From: Macrothele yani | Taxonomy: Eukaryota > Arthropoda > Arachnida > Araneae > Macrothelidae | Length of the DNA stretch: 64,000 bases | Assembly: GCA_039090855.1 (NCBI GenBank) | Contig: CM077001.1 | Span: 119,352,922-119,416,921 of the forward strand | Direction: 5' to 3' | In this document: positions 31,971 to 44,015 of the stretch, in pieces | How the letters are laid out: the number at the start of each line of letters is the position of its first letter | How positions within the stretch are numbered: position 1 is the first letter of the stretch | The notes under the pieces: generated by a model | Told to the model about the DNA's origin: nothing | Database searches by the model: none | Seen by the model: the letters and a program-made list of their open reading frames with translations, nothing else | Position numbers and translations under genes: made by a program

Positions 31971-32342
31971 AATTTCGACTGTTCTTGATCTACGTTTCAC
32001 CAAAAACTTTGGCAAAATGAAAAATTCCCCATGCAATTAGTTTGGTGTGCAGGTTGATTTTAATTCGGCCCATATACAAGGCAAAGCATTTCACTTTTGC
32101 TAATATGTTCTGGCCATCATAATTCTACTTTGTCAATACAAATTACCAACATTCTACAAGATATATCTTTTTAAGACATAAATTTTCATATGTAATGTCA
32201 CACTTATTGGAGCAATGCAGTATTGTGACAAAAAGATTTGCATATTTATTTTGTGTACGTATATGTACCCAAATGAACTGCCGATTTGGGGACGCCACGC
32301 CCTTTTGGTCCTCAAATCAGTGTTGCAATATCTGGTCACCTT

Positions 32343-32733
32343 AACGTGGTTGTTGATGATGATGATGATGATGATGAATCATTGTTTTAGGTCTGCGTTC
32401 AAAATGCTGTCCTTTTAGCAGTCCGAAGGCTCATATTCCTTCTAAGTCCTCTGATGTGTCCATTGGTGAAACAACAGTGGACTTTGAAGGAACATGAGTA
32501 ACAGATATAGACTTGATACCCGTTTCATTTTTTGATTTTTTCAAGAAATAGAATGGATGGTAGATTTGGATGTATGACTGGTAGCCTCATTCTGATGATT
32601 TTACTCTTTGAAGGCTTTGTTGATAAAGTAATCGTATTTTCTTTTTAAATATGGAGTTAAGACATTATTTTGGTGATATGTAGAATTGATTTTAACATTC
32701 TTTCAACTTTTCTTAGCTTTAATTTCCCATTGT
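32343..32733. other. Stretch with a (GAT)n microsatellite; no gene
   Basis: GAT repeats of about 24 bp lie near 32352-32377. No gene or element is recognised. Confidence 0.5.
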
Positions 32734-32953
32734 GCCGCCCCGGTGGCGCAGTGGTCTAAGCGATGGCCTCTGAACATTCGTCCGAACGGGGTCCCGGTTC
32801 GAATCCCGGTGAGGAATGGATGTTGTGTTTGTCTTACGGCACTGGCTCTCTCCCCTTCCCTGGAACCAGTGACCCTAAATTAGGGACAGGCGACTGCTTA
32901 TAGCCCATTGAGTTGCTCACGGTGGTCGTTAAACCTCCAATCAAAAAAAAAAA
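32734..32953 (+). mobile_element. SINE-1, full length
   Basis: Exact 10-bp TSD TTCCCATTGT (32724-32733 and 32954-32963). The head, both boxes and the body are near consensus. Confidence 0.94.
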
Positions 32954-32992
32954 TTCCCATTGTATGAGAAACCTGTAATAATCATGAATCCT

Positions 32993-33470
32993 TTACTGAA
33001 ACGTTCTTTGCATTCTTGGAACCAAGTTTATTAACTTTTTTTCCGGTCTTTTGCGATCGTAAATCAACCTTTTATTGTTACAGTCGTTTAGGTAGATCCA
33101 TGCTTCGTCAACAGCAAGAATAAATTTCCATCTTTCTCCGGCTAAGTGGTTTTTATATTGAAGTCTACACCGTGTTCTGCGCTCAGTCACGTACCTAGGT
33201 AAAAGGTGAAGAACATTAGGCTTTTTCTCAGATTCAAATCTTTGTTAATTACCTTGTTTACACTTGATACAGATATTTTTAATGACTTAGCCATTGCTCG
33301 GTCGGTGGATTTTCCTTTGAAACCAGGAACTACTTTTGAAATAGTCGTAAAAGTATGTACCTTTTTTACGCTTTCCAACCGTAGGTTGAAGAAGCGTATA
33401 TGTTCCAGCTTTGTCCGTCTGCCTGTCGGCACGATAACTCGCGTAAAAATAGTTCGATTTCGATGAAATT
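32993..33470 (-). pseudogene. mariner-like transposase fragment
   Basis: On the minus strand KSTDRAMAKSLKISVSSVNK then VINKDLNLR is a helix-turn-helix. After a short gap the frame continues with FILAVDEAWIYLNDCNNKR (about 33095-33040). The DEAW segment corresponds to the first catalytic Asp block of a divergent mariner-like group. The second and third acidic blocks are missing and no TIRs are visible. The right side is cut by the 145-bp repeat element. Confidence 0.65.
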
Positions 33471-34790
33471 TTGGTATGTGGTAGGGGACCACCTGGGGAC
33501 GAACCCTATTGAAAATGGACGAAATGGAGTCAAAGGTCACGGCATAGGAGCGAGATTCATTCCGTTGCCCTTATGCGTCATAACTTGCGAAAATATGGTT
33601 CGATGTCGAAGAAATTTTAGCATACTGTAAGGGACCACCTAGGGATGAACCCTATTGAAAATGGGTGAAGTGGGGTCAAAAGGTCACGCCATAGGAGCGG
33701 GATCTATTCCATTGCCCTTATGTGTCATAACTTTCGTAAATATGGTTCGATGTCGATGAAATTTTAGTATATTGCAGGGAACTACCTAGGAATGAACTAT
33801 GTTGAAAATGGGTGAAGTAAGGTCAAAGGTCAGGACATAGGAGCGGAATGAATTCCATTGCCATTATGCGTCATAACGTGCGTAGAAATTGTTCGATTTC
33901 GATGAAATTTTATTGTGTGGTAAGGGACCACCTGGGAACGATCTTATGACGTCACAATCTCGCGCTTGCGATGTTGGCGCGCGGTCACGCCATCTGTCTC
34001 ATTACGTCACGCATTGTGTATGGATCCTATTAAAGTTTTATGACGTCACATTCTTGCGAGCAGATGGTAGCGATTCCCATCTACCTCATTACGTCACGGG
34101 TTGTGTTCGTATGTCCGTCCGCAAGATAACTCGCGTAAAAATCGTTCGATTTCGATGAACTTTTAATATGAGGAAAGGGATCACCTGGGAAGGAACCCTA
34201 TCGAAAGTGAACTAAATGGAGTCAAAGGGTAGGACATAGAAGCGGGATCCATTCCACTGCCCTTATGCGTCATAACTAACGTAAAAAAGGTTCGATTTCG
34301 ATTAAATTTTAGTATCTGGTAGGGGACAACCTGGGGACAAACCCTATTGAAAATGTGTGAAATAGGGTTAAAGGTCAGGACATAGGAGCGGAATCACTTG
34401 CATCGGCATTATGCGTCATAACTTACGTAAAGATTCTTCGATTTAGATGAAATGTTAGTATGCTGTAGGGGCCTGCCTGAGGACGAATCCTACTGCAAAT
34501 GGACGAAATGGGGTCAAAGGTTAGGACACAGGAGTGGAATCTATTCCATAGCACTTATGCATCATAACTTACGTAAAAATGCTTCCATTGCGACAAAACT
34601 TCATTATGTTATTTCGGAGGTATACTGAACTGGTTCTGTTAAATATAATCGAAATGGGATCAAAGGTCAGGGCACAGGAGCGAGATTTATTCCACAGCCA
34701 TTATCCTCATAACTTGAGTAATGATTTGTGGTATATTGGAAAGCGTATTATAATCAATGCATTGCATGATTTTACTAACTTGTTTGGATA
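33365..34790 (+). repeat. 145-bp tandem-repeat element, copy 1
   Basis: It begins TTTACGCTTTCCAACCG and ends near TTGGAAAGCGTA followed by ATGCATTGCATGATTTTACT. The short inverted ends and a second copy at 44.6 kb show it is a mobile or transposed unit. Inside are about eight units of 141-147 bp with landmarks CATAACTTRCGTAAAAATGG, TTCGATTTCGATGAAATTTT, GGGGACCACCTGGGGACGAA and GGGTCAAAGGTCA. The first unit is preceded by TTTGTCCGTC. A 180-bp interruption at about 33940-34118 contains two related GACGTCAC-rich blocks and a second TCCGTCCGC start. Confidence 0.85.
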
Positions 34791-35443
34791 TTCGTTTGGT
34801 ATTCTGTTTCCTGTTAAAAGCAATGCTTGACGATTTCCCCCACTATTATTAATAATATTGCATTTAGAAATGCTCATTCCATGATTTTCACATCTTTTTT
34901 TAGTTACAGAATACGAACATTTCTCATCCTAAGGAGCAAAAACATAACCTTCTTTCCACAGCTTGTTTGCGTGCGTCATTTTCTTAGCAGACGATGTTTA
35001 ACTGCAGCAGATGTTTTTTTCGTGTTCATCTAAGACGCTGTTGCCAGTTCCGATTCTTTGAACTTCTTTTATTTTCTGAAATTGCTATCAAAAACATTTT
35101 ACAAATGCGTAAACATTCGCTGTAGCCTTTTTAAGAGGTAATCAGTCAAAAGGATTTATGTCAATCATTATCCTAAATGACCACTTTTAATAACAAAACT
35201 AACAGCAAATGCTTCCTGATGCGCAGGCTCACTCATTGCAGCCGCGTTTGACGAAAGCCATATAGAAAACATGACATCAGAGAGATGGTTTCTCTCTTTT
35301 AGTGACGTTCACGCTGAAACCTAGGCTTCCGATTGGTTTTCAACGCTGTCGTGTATGACGTCAAATACGACACCGACGTATCAGGCACTGTAACATCAGA
35401 GTGACGTCACAAAAAAGACGAAACTCCTCTCTATAATGTCATA
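34791..35443. other. No gene recognised
   Basis: AT-rich sequence with several TGACGTCA-like words near 35360-35410. No reading frame with known motifs. Confidence 0.45.
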
Positions 35444-35450
35444 GCCTTGT

Positions 35451-35658
35451 TTTTTTTTGTTTTTTTTGAGGTTTAACGACCACCGTGAGCAACTCAATGG
35501 GCTATAAGCAGTCGCCCGTCCCTAATTTTGGGCCACTGGTTCCAGGGAAGGGAGAGAGCCAGTGCCGTAAGACAAACACAACATCCATGCCTCACCGGGA
35601 TTCGAACCCGGACCCCTTTCGGACGAATGATCAGAGGCCAACGCCTTAGACCACTGCG
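35451..35658 (-). mobile_element. SINE-1, head truncated
   Basis: Poly-T start, near-consensus body, stopping at the A box (CCACTGCGC). GCCTTGTT lies on both sides (35444-35451 and 35658-35665), a likely TSD. Confidence 0.9.
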
Positions 35659-35665
35659 CCTTGTT

Positions 35666-37377
35666 CTTAATATCCGTTGTTCGTTTGATCCACTTCCGAG
35701 ACAGCGAAAATATTCGATCGGATTGATTTCAGCCCTTTTTTCTAACCCCAAATAAATTCTTTGGAGCCAGCTAATGGGTCAAAGGTTCAATGAAAATTGT
35801 GTGGAATTAGAATTCTTAAAGGATCGCAGAATTACTGTAATCAACAGATTCGCACTGAAATTTATAGAAATTCTGCTCATTTTTTACATTTTCACGAATA
35901 TATGCTAACTTCTGTTTCAAATGTGATGTTTCACTTAATGTGCAAATTTCCTTTGCTTCTGTTTTCTCTAAACCCAATGGACTGAATAATTTTAGTCATA
36001 AAATTACGCACAAATTTATATACTGCTATAACTTCAATCGCAATTGCGTAAACTTTTGCGAACATTGTGGTTTAAAATGTGGCCCTGCAGCAAAATGTTG
36101 ATTCAAAATACAGTACTTGGGATCCTGAAAGCCTTTCATTCTTAGTTCTACAAAAATTTATTTACACAGAGGACAATAAATGAGGGAAATGTGTAATAAA
36201 ACACGTTACGGGTTTCATCGTAAAAATGTTTCAAGTTCAAGAGTGATAACCAGGCGGAACATTTACAGGGGGATTCAATTGAAACTTGCAACTTTTTCAC
36301 ACGTGGAAATCATGGCTTTGCGCACCAGAGATTTATGTTGTTGCCTTTCGGCATCGTAAACAAAAGAAGTAGCGCATGCTTTCGGTGGATATGTGGAAGC
36401 AGGAGGAGATGGGGAAGTCCCGTTTTATTTTTCGCACAGCTTACTTAACAGGAGCACGTCTCAACAGCGCGTTTAAGACCGCTTTTAAAGTCTGTCTCAC
36501 TTTCATAGCTGAATGAGACAATAAACTGGTGCTTTGCGAAAATTGGAAAATGCGGCTCAATTTAGGAGGGTGTTTTTTATTTTTTTTTATTTTGCGGTGG
36601 CGATAAACACGAAATGCTCTCATTTCGAAAGCGAGGATGTAAGAGCTCCCAGAAATTACTGCGGTCATAATCTGAAGATCGAAAAGCAATCTCCGCATAA
36701 AGCACTAAAAATGGTACATACCAGATTCCTGTGGGACATCATGCCTAATTTTAAGACAACATGAAACAACTGATTAAGAAGACATATTTCTGGGATGGAA
36801 ATAATTGCTGGACAAAGAAGAAATACCACCACACACGCGAAATGTATTCCGTTGGGACATCTTCAACTTTAAAACTTTAATAATAACCTTCAACCCCAAA
36901 GAGCTTAACATCAACCAACCATCTTATTCAGATTCACGCTTTTAAGAAACCCGTCTCTGCGTGTTGTAATGAAATTCATTAATCATCGTGTAGTAGGATT
37001 TTTACCGCAACTAGAAATACGCTGTGTGCACAGGAACTAAGCAAAAATGAGATTTCCTCATAAAATTAAACTTTTAATTACTTTCTCGGAGAGAGACTGA
37101 CACGAAAACGAAAGTTTTACGTTTCAGATGAAATGCTGCTGACAGTATGTCTTCGCCTGCAGTTTGTCGTAACGAAGTGTCAAGTATCTAGTTCAGCTGT
37201 CAGAGGATGAGGGAAAATTATTCTTAATTTATTCACAAACCTCCGTGGTGACTTCACAAAACTTATTTGAAAGGAAAACATGCGAAACCTTTTCATATTT
37301 TTGCATTCAAGGAACGCCAGTCCTCTTTCTTTTCCTATATTTTAGTGTATCTTTTAAAAAGTGATCAACATGTTTTA
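35666..37377. other. 1.7 kb without recognisable gene or repeat
   Basis: No open frame shows a known family, and codon-like periodicity is not apparent. It may be old, unclassifiable repeat or unique intergenic DNA. Confidence 0.45.
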
Positions 37378-37822
37378 TTTTAAGGTGTTTCCACCTAAAA
37401 TCTCTGCCTTACGGTTCCAATGGTAAAACTTCTTTACATAATTTCTTCGCAATTATGTTCCCAAGAATGAAACTTTAGACATCGATAAAACTTACTTTAA
37501 GTTACAAAATGGGATACTTAATACTTGCTAAAACATAACCATAATAAAGCTATCCAAGTTTTGTTTGTCTACTGACGTCATCAACGTACAGGTCGCGCCA
37601 TCTGTTAACAGGTCTGAACGTTACTCAACGAAAACTGATTGATTTTAAATATAATTATGGTTATGTTTTAGCAAGCATTAGGTATCCTATTCTATAACTT
37701 AAAGTTAGTTTCATCGATGTGTAAATTTTCATCCTTGGGAATACATTAATTGTGAAGAAAATATACAAAGAAGTTTTACCATTGGAAACATAAGGCAGAG
37801 ATTTTAAATGAAACCACCTTAA
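37378..37822. mobile_element. Fold-back MITE, copy 2
   Basis: The arms of about 165 bp are inverted copies of each other and match copy 1 at 2543 (TTTTAAGGTG, ATTAATTGTGAAGAAAAT, ATAATTATGGTTATGTTTTA). The loop reads GTTTGTCTACTGACGTCATC, the reverse complement of the loop in copy 1. The two copies differ throughout, so the family is old. Confidence 0.85.
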
Positions 37823-38055
37823 CAAGTTTTTTGTTTTGTTTTTTTGTTTTAAAGAAACGAAAGGTTTGTTCTCATACTAAAGTTTTGTCTGTTTATCCGC
37901 CCGTCTATGGAAACAATGTCTTCGATTCTGGATCTTAAGAGTACTGGGTGCAAATATTATACATAATTCTCTCTTTTGCCGATACAAAACATTAACGCTC
38001 TGTGGTTTAAATGTATACGCCCATATACTACGATACCATATCATGAAGAAAAGTT

Positions 38056-38252
38056 GGCGGTCTCGATTGCACAGTGATCTGTGAACTGGTTTGTACCAGT
38101 TCGTTCGTGATAAGACACGGTCCGTGTCACGATGACGTGTCGATTTAACGTGGTGTGCTTATCTATCTCCCTTTTCTAGAACCAGTGGCCGCAAAATAGG
38201 GACGGGCGACTTCTCATAGCCCCTAGGGTTGCTCGCGGTGGTCCTTAAGGGG
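38056..38252 (+). mobile_element. SINE-1, highly diverged
   Basis: The body is recognisable (AGAACCAGTGGCC, AAATAGGGACGGGCGACTTC, GTTGCTCGCGGTGGTC) but the head is heavily mutated and part of the B box is lost. There is no poly-A. It is probably among the oldest copies here. Confidence 0.75.
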
Positions 38253-38615
38253 ACTAGAGGGGTTTGACATTTCAAAAAGTGGCTTGCGTTTAATTGTTTA
38301 TAACAAGGCCGCGAATAAATATAAAACGTGTTGTCTGCGTAGGGATATTTAGTTCAAAATGATAAAATAAGGAAATGTCGCGATATTTATTCCCAGATGA
38401 ATAATATTGGCGATCCAACGTAATGAGGCAAACTATGCAAGATCCGATTTTAAAACGATTACAGTCGAATGGATGAAGATTACGTGAAATCCCAGGAATA
38501 TTTCTTTTTCTTAGGCTTCCCTCTATTGATTATTCCTGAAAAATTGAAAACAAAATGCAAAAAATGGCGCTCCGATAACGAACAAGAAAGATGACACCGA
38601 ATTTTCGGGTGTAAT

Positions 38616-40931
38616 GAGCACGTCTTTTGAATTCGTTCTGACGCAAATTAAATTTATCAAAGCTATTCAAAGTCAATGGAACCGGTATAGAAAACTATAG
38701 TATCTGACGGAAAAAAGAAGTTTTTCAATCGGGTTTGTAATCCTTCAGATATTGCTGTAAACGGAATCGTGAGCTTACGCCCTCTGGTTGCAGACTTGTG
38801 CGTTAAGAAAAACATGAATTTATATGAGAAACATTTCGCACCGGAAATGCTCTCCAACACAGAATTTTTTAAATCGGACTCTTAGAAACAGAGATATCGA
38901 CAAAAATAAGATGTGACTTTACGTCCTCTGGTGGGAAAACCATGCATTATTTTAGGAGAGAAGTATTCTCAAAAGTTTTTTGCATATGAGCGGTATAGGT
39001 CCAAGAAAAAAAAAGTTTGTCGAGTTTTCAGGAGGCCAGATTTTGCTACAAATACATCAGAAGCAGAAATTAACCCTTATGCCCCCTGGTGGCCAAACCA
39101 TTCTTTACCAAACATTAGAAATTACATAAAAAATATTTTCCATCAGCTGTAGTATGCGATACAGGAAGAATTCTCCAAATCGGAGCTTTAGCAGCAAAAT
39201 AACGCAGAAAACGCAATTTACCCCCCCTCGAACGGAAAATCTATGATTTACTTGAAAATTTTGAATTTATAGGAAAAACATTTCGCAACGGAAACACTAT
39301 CCAACAAATAAGCAATTTTCAAATCGGACTAGTAGAAGTAGAGATATTGGCAAAAATAAGATATACATCTACGCCCTCTGGCGTAGAAACCATGCATTAT
39401 TTCAGGAAGAAAATGTTCCTAAAATGTTTATCGACGTGGGTAGTATCGATCCACAAAAACAATTTTTTCAGCCGAGATTGTAGGAGCTCAGATTTTGCTG
39501 CAAATACATCAGAAGCGGAAATTAAGACTTACGCACCCTGATGACCAAACCATTTTTTAAAAAAAATTAGAAATTACGCGCAATGGATTTCCCATCAGGA
39601 GCTGTATCCGGCGCAGAAAGAATTTTTTAAATCGGAGATTTAGAAGCAGAGATATAAGGGGAAACGCAATTTACCTCTACGCTCCCTAGCGGAAAGTCTA
39701 TGAATTACATGAAAATTTTGAAATTATATGAAAAACATGTCACACTGGAAACACTATCCAACAAGGAAGGATTTTTTTCAAATTGGGCTCCTAGAAGTAG
39801 AGATATTGACAAAAAGTAAGATATACATCTACGCCCCTGGCGTAAAAACCATGCATTATCTAAAAAAGAAAATGTTTCTAAAAGGTTTGTCGACATGAGT
39901 TGTATCGGTCTACAAACGACGTTTTTTTCAGTCGAGAATTTAGAAGCTCATATTTTGCTGCAAATACATCAGAAGCTGAAATTATGGATCACGCCACGTG
40001 GTGGCCAAACCTTTTTTTACAAAAATTATAAGTTATGTGCAAACGATTTCCCATCAGGAGCTGTATCTGGTGCAGAAAATAATTTTTCAAATCGGAGATT
40101 TAGAAGCAGAGATATAAGAAGAAACGCAATTTACCTCTACGCCCTTTAGCAGAAAGTCTATGAATTACTTGAAAATTTTAAAATTATATGAAAAACATGT
40201 CACACTGAAAACACTATCCAACAAAGAAGGAATATTTCAAATGGGACTACTAGAAGTGGAGATATTGAGAAAAGTAAGATATATATATACGCCCCCTGGC
40301 GGAAAAACTGTGTAATATTTTAAGAAGAAAATGTTCCGAAAAGTTTTATCGACATGAGTGGCATCAGTCCACGAAATAATTTTTTCAATCGATATTTTAG
40401 AAGCTCAGATTTTATGGCAAATACATCGGAAGCAAAAATTAACGCTTACGCCCCCTGGTGGCCTAAGTATTCTTTACCACAAATTTGAAATTATTTGCAA
40501 AAGATTTTCCATCAGGAGGTGTATTCGCTAAAGAAAACATTTTTCAAATCGAAGTTTTAGAAGAAAAGTTATCGGGAAAAATTTAATTTACTTTTACGCC
40601 CCCTAGCAAAAATTCTGTGCGTTATTTGAAAAAGCAACTATATCTAAAATACTGTTGGATATAAATAGAATCGAAAGGTAAATAATTTTTTCAATAAGTG
40701 GAATAAAAAGTATTTTTGAATTCGACATCATCTGCAGTTAAACCCTCTAACGGCGAAATTTTAGATCGTAAAAAAAAATGAAATGCAGGATCATCATTCG
40801 CATATTTCAAGCTTCCCAATGCAAAAAGAATTTTTCAAATCGGACTAATAGTTGCAGAATATCGTGGGTACAGACGGACGGACGGTCAAACCGGTAACAT
40901 AAGCACGCTCTTTTTTTACATAGACGTGCTA
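38616..40931. repeat. 150-bp / 455-bp higher-order satellite with CTCF-like cores
   Basis: Units of about 150 bp are arranged in a three-unit higher-order repeat. The word GAGATAT occurs at 38891, 39341, 39800 and 40259, a period of 450-459 bp. Each 150-bp unit has CAAATCGGA..TAGAAG, AGAGATAT or AAATACATCAGAAGC, and a core like TACGCCCCCTGGTGG. I count 14 cores between 38779 and 40755. The block is bounded by AGCACGTCTTTT at 38616 and its inverse AGACGTGCT at about 40923, and contains ACGGACGGAC near the right end. It resembles in architecture the 145-bp repeat element at 33.4 kb. Confidence 0.85.
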
Positions 40932-41984
40932 AAAATGCGAGTTCTTCGTTATTATAAAATGGTGAAAACATTTTTATTCAATTAGATGGCAGGTATAATT
41001 AATGCGTCATCATATTTTACAACTCCGGTATAAATTTCAAATTGATATCTCCAGCGGTTTTTGAGACATTGTGGTAAAATCACCCAAAACATGTAGTTTC
41101 GAGAAAATTGCGTTCAAATATTCGGTGAAATATTTATGATAGAACAGTCGTGCGTTAAACATTTCCTGCACTATAGAATGGAGTTTCCAAGGTACATTCA
41201 GCTTCAGTAGCAGCCACAGGATGTGTGTTTTTTCTTATCGAGCCTGCATACTGCCGAGCTCCTTTTTATCCGCGCCCGCTAAGCAAATACTGTTTTGCTC
41301 GCTGGACATCTCGAAAGCACGCGGGCCCACTTGTAAATCTAATCCATGTCCAGCAGACGAACTTAGCCATCATTGAAGATTACAACTGCAGTATATGTAG
41401 CAATCTGTACGATTTCAATGCCGCTGAATGATTCTTTTGTGGCTGTTTTCCACACAAACGAATGTCCGGCCGCGCGCCACGTCACGTTTTATGATCCCCT
41501 GACCACAATTTTGTGAACGAAAATTCAAACGGGAAGATATTTTTAAAGGATTGCACTATTGAAAATATGCAAAAAACCAGAAATAGATTTTTCGGTATTG
41601 CAAACCTCCCAAGTCCCCGTAACTCTCTCCTCCGCCTAAAAACAAAAACAAAAGTATTGAAAAAATTATTCTCAGTACAGATAAAGATAATAACTAAGGA
41701 CCGTCATTGTGGTTTTCAGCATTTTCTGATCCTTACAAAACTTCTTAAATTTAGGAAACGTCTATTTTTTATTTTTTCTCCATAATGTCTTTTTGTTTTA
41801 AAAAAAGGAGAAGTGTTAAAATTCTTCTTAACACACACCCTGAAATACTGACCTATCCTCTGCCCAGAGTCCCCGCCGAATAGCATGTCTTATAATGGAC
41901 AAGACTCCCAGAAATTGATGTTGACATTAATCAGAACTTCCGAAATGCATATGTGGAACCTCCCAATAACCGCCAGGTAGCGTA
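40932..41984. other. No gene or repeat recognised
   Basis: About 1 kb of AT-rich DNA. The open stretch 41513-41785 is low complexity and shows no domain. Nothing could be supported. Confidence 0.45.
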
Positions 41985-42040
41985 TTTCTAAACATTCGTC
42001 CGAGATGGGTCTGGGTTCAAATCCCGGTGAGGTATGGTCC
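41985..42040 (+). mobile_element. SINE-1 fragment, head only
   Basis: About 50 bp match the lower part of the tRNA-like head (CATTCGTCCGAGATGGGTCT, GGTTCAAATCCCGGTGAGGT). The A box and the body are absent. Confidence 0.65.
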
Positions 42041-42595
42041 CTGAAGAAGCGATTTTGCTGTACAACCTCTTTGCCTGTCAGTTATGTGGAAATGATGTCT
42101 CCGATTCCGAAATTCAAATCCATTTGCTTAGAGGATATAAATTTGATACAGTCGGACCCACATATAATGAGCTGGCAAGGTACGAAATTCTGCGTAAAGC
42201 GAAGTTTTAATGAATTCCTTGAACTTCGTAACATTCTCACTTGTTATTTTAACCGCATGTTACGATCAATATGTGCTGGAAAAACCGCAAATATAGAAGT
42301 TTAGTGAAATTATAAGCAAGCAAAATAAGTGGCATTCACCCTGTTTTTGCTCCTTACTATTTCACCGCATAATTAGGGATATTACTGGCTATTTGCAACA
42401 TCCCCTTGGTTCTCCTAACACAGAAGTATTTTGCATAAAGACAACGATGTTTGAGCGTCTTTTTAACTTCCTCCTGCAGCCCCTCTCCCCGCCACACGCA
42501 CATTCTTTTAAGCAAGTGCAATTTATCTCCTCCATTTGATCCCTTACGTCATATCAGTGATATGATTTCCGACTATTCCATATTATTAGGTGCGC

Positions 42596-43864
42596 AACTT
42601 AATTCTCGGCCACAGGCACGACACGTTGGCAGCAAATTATAGCAAATCGAATACGCACCTAATCAGGGAAATAATCCCCGTCGCGTTGGATACATTTGAG
42701 CTATCGGTCAAGGAGCTGCCGAATGCCACTGCGGGAAAAAAGAGGGCTGTTTCGAGTTGATAAAGTCATAAATACTTGTGCAGACCTCCTCGACAGAAGT
42801 GAAGTGCGTATCACTAAGGTGATGTTGCAGGGAGCGAAAGAGGTGATAATCCGAAGGGGCGAAGTCTGGAGAATACGCCGGGTGGGACAAAATCTTCCAT
42901 CCCAGGTTGGTGATCGTGTTTAAAATCGTTTTCGCGGTGTGAGGACGAGCGTTGTCCTGAAGCAACAGGACCGACATTCTGCTCTTGCCGGTGTATGGCC
43001 TTTTCGCCTCCATTGCGTCACTCACACGAATGAGTTGCTGTCAATAACCTCATCACTGACCGTTTCACCAGGTTTGAGCAACTCATAGTGTACGACACCG
43101 CGCTGATCCCACCATATGCACAGCAACAACTTCCTGGCATGTATATTCGGTTTGGCGGTACCGGTGGTAGGCAGACCTGGATAAGCTCACGATTTGCGCC
43201 GCTTAATACTATCGTAGAGGATCCACTTCTCATCACAGGTCAAGATCTGGTGGAGAAAATCATTTTTCTTGAATCTGGAGAGCAAGGACACAGCAACATC
43301 GTAGTGCCTAGTCTTGTTCGCAGCTGTGAGTTGGTGGGGCACCCAACGGCCCTCCTTGTGAATCCGTCCAAGCTTGTGCAGGCGCTTTGCAATGGCTTGC
43401 CGTGTTACTCCCAGTTCCTGGGAGAGCTCTGACTGTGTGTGACAGGGATCCGCGTCCAACATTTGTTCCAGTTCCTCATCGTCAACTTTCTGTTGCTGTC
43501 CCGGACGTTCTGCATCGCACAGATCGAAATTTCCCTGCTTAAACCGCTGGAACCACATCTTACACGTACTGTAGGACACAGCAGCCTGAACCAAAGCAGC
43601 ACAGATCATGTGCTGGGCTTCCGCGGCACTTGTTTTCAGCTGAAACGCGAACAGGAAGCAGTGGCTCAAATGTTGCTTCTTGAACGACATTGCTTTCACC
43701 GTCAACTTTCGTCCCTTGTGTCACTACAGCTGTGAGCGGTTACGGTTGCCTGGAAAACTGTTGGATGGCGCTGCAATCAGCCATTATTCCACACAGCTAT
43801 TTGCATTTGCCGACGTTCTGTGATCGCTTGCGGTTAGGTGCCGATAATTAAGTTGCGCACCTAA
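42596..43864 (-). mobile_element. mariner element C, full length
   Basis: TIRs TTAGGTGCGCAACTTAATTC at the left with the inverse at the right. TA lies at 42594-42595 and 43865-43866. The 1269 bp is exactly the usual mariner size, without insertions. Confidence 0.95.
42708..43690 (-). pseudogene. mariner (DD34D) transposase C, few lesions
   Basis: The minus-strand ATG at 43690 opens MSFKKQHLSH. The HTH (AEAQHMICAALVQAAVSYST) is followed by the second HTH (LSQELGVTRQAIAKRLHKLG). LTCDEKWILYD (about 43255) has the first Asp, LLQDNARPHTA (about 42960) the second and YSPDFAPSDYHLF (about 42870) the third, so all catalytic positions are intact. The lesions are a TGA in place of Trp after KRRKS (43187), one frameshift near 43030 and one in a T run near 42737 that displaces the usual C-terminus. 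It is a good candidate for a recently active family. Confidence 0.93.
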
Positions 43865-44015
43865 TACATCGGGTATGTCACCTTGCTCTTTAATGGGTAT
43901 TGTTCAAGTAGTCTCGCCTAGAAAACCAAAAATTAGGTTTGTCACATTTAGTAAATTTAGTTAGACTTCGACTACTCGGTAGTTTATGTAATGTGCTCAC
44001 GAAAATCGAAAAACC

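Larger units (their letters stand above)
31285..32342. mobile_element. TIR element (TAAGGTGACCAGA ends), class uncertain, hAT-like ends
   Basis: TAAGGTGACCAGA at the left has its exact inverse TCTGGTCACCTTA at the right (about 32330-32342). The left end is followed by a cluster of TCCTCAA / TTGAGGA words and the right is preceded by GGTCCTCAAA. Such ends are reminiscent of hAT elements. A clear 8-bp TSD could not be read. No transposase lies inside; the element contains an old SINE-1 with a younger one nested in it. Confidence 0.6.

Noticed and set aside
36280..36320. CAGGGGGATTCAATTGAA as the end of another DDE element
   Set aside because: No inverted partner or transposase remnant was found nearby.
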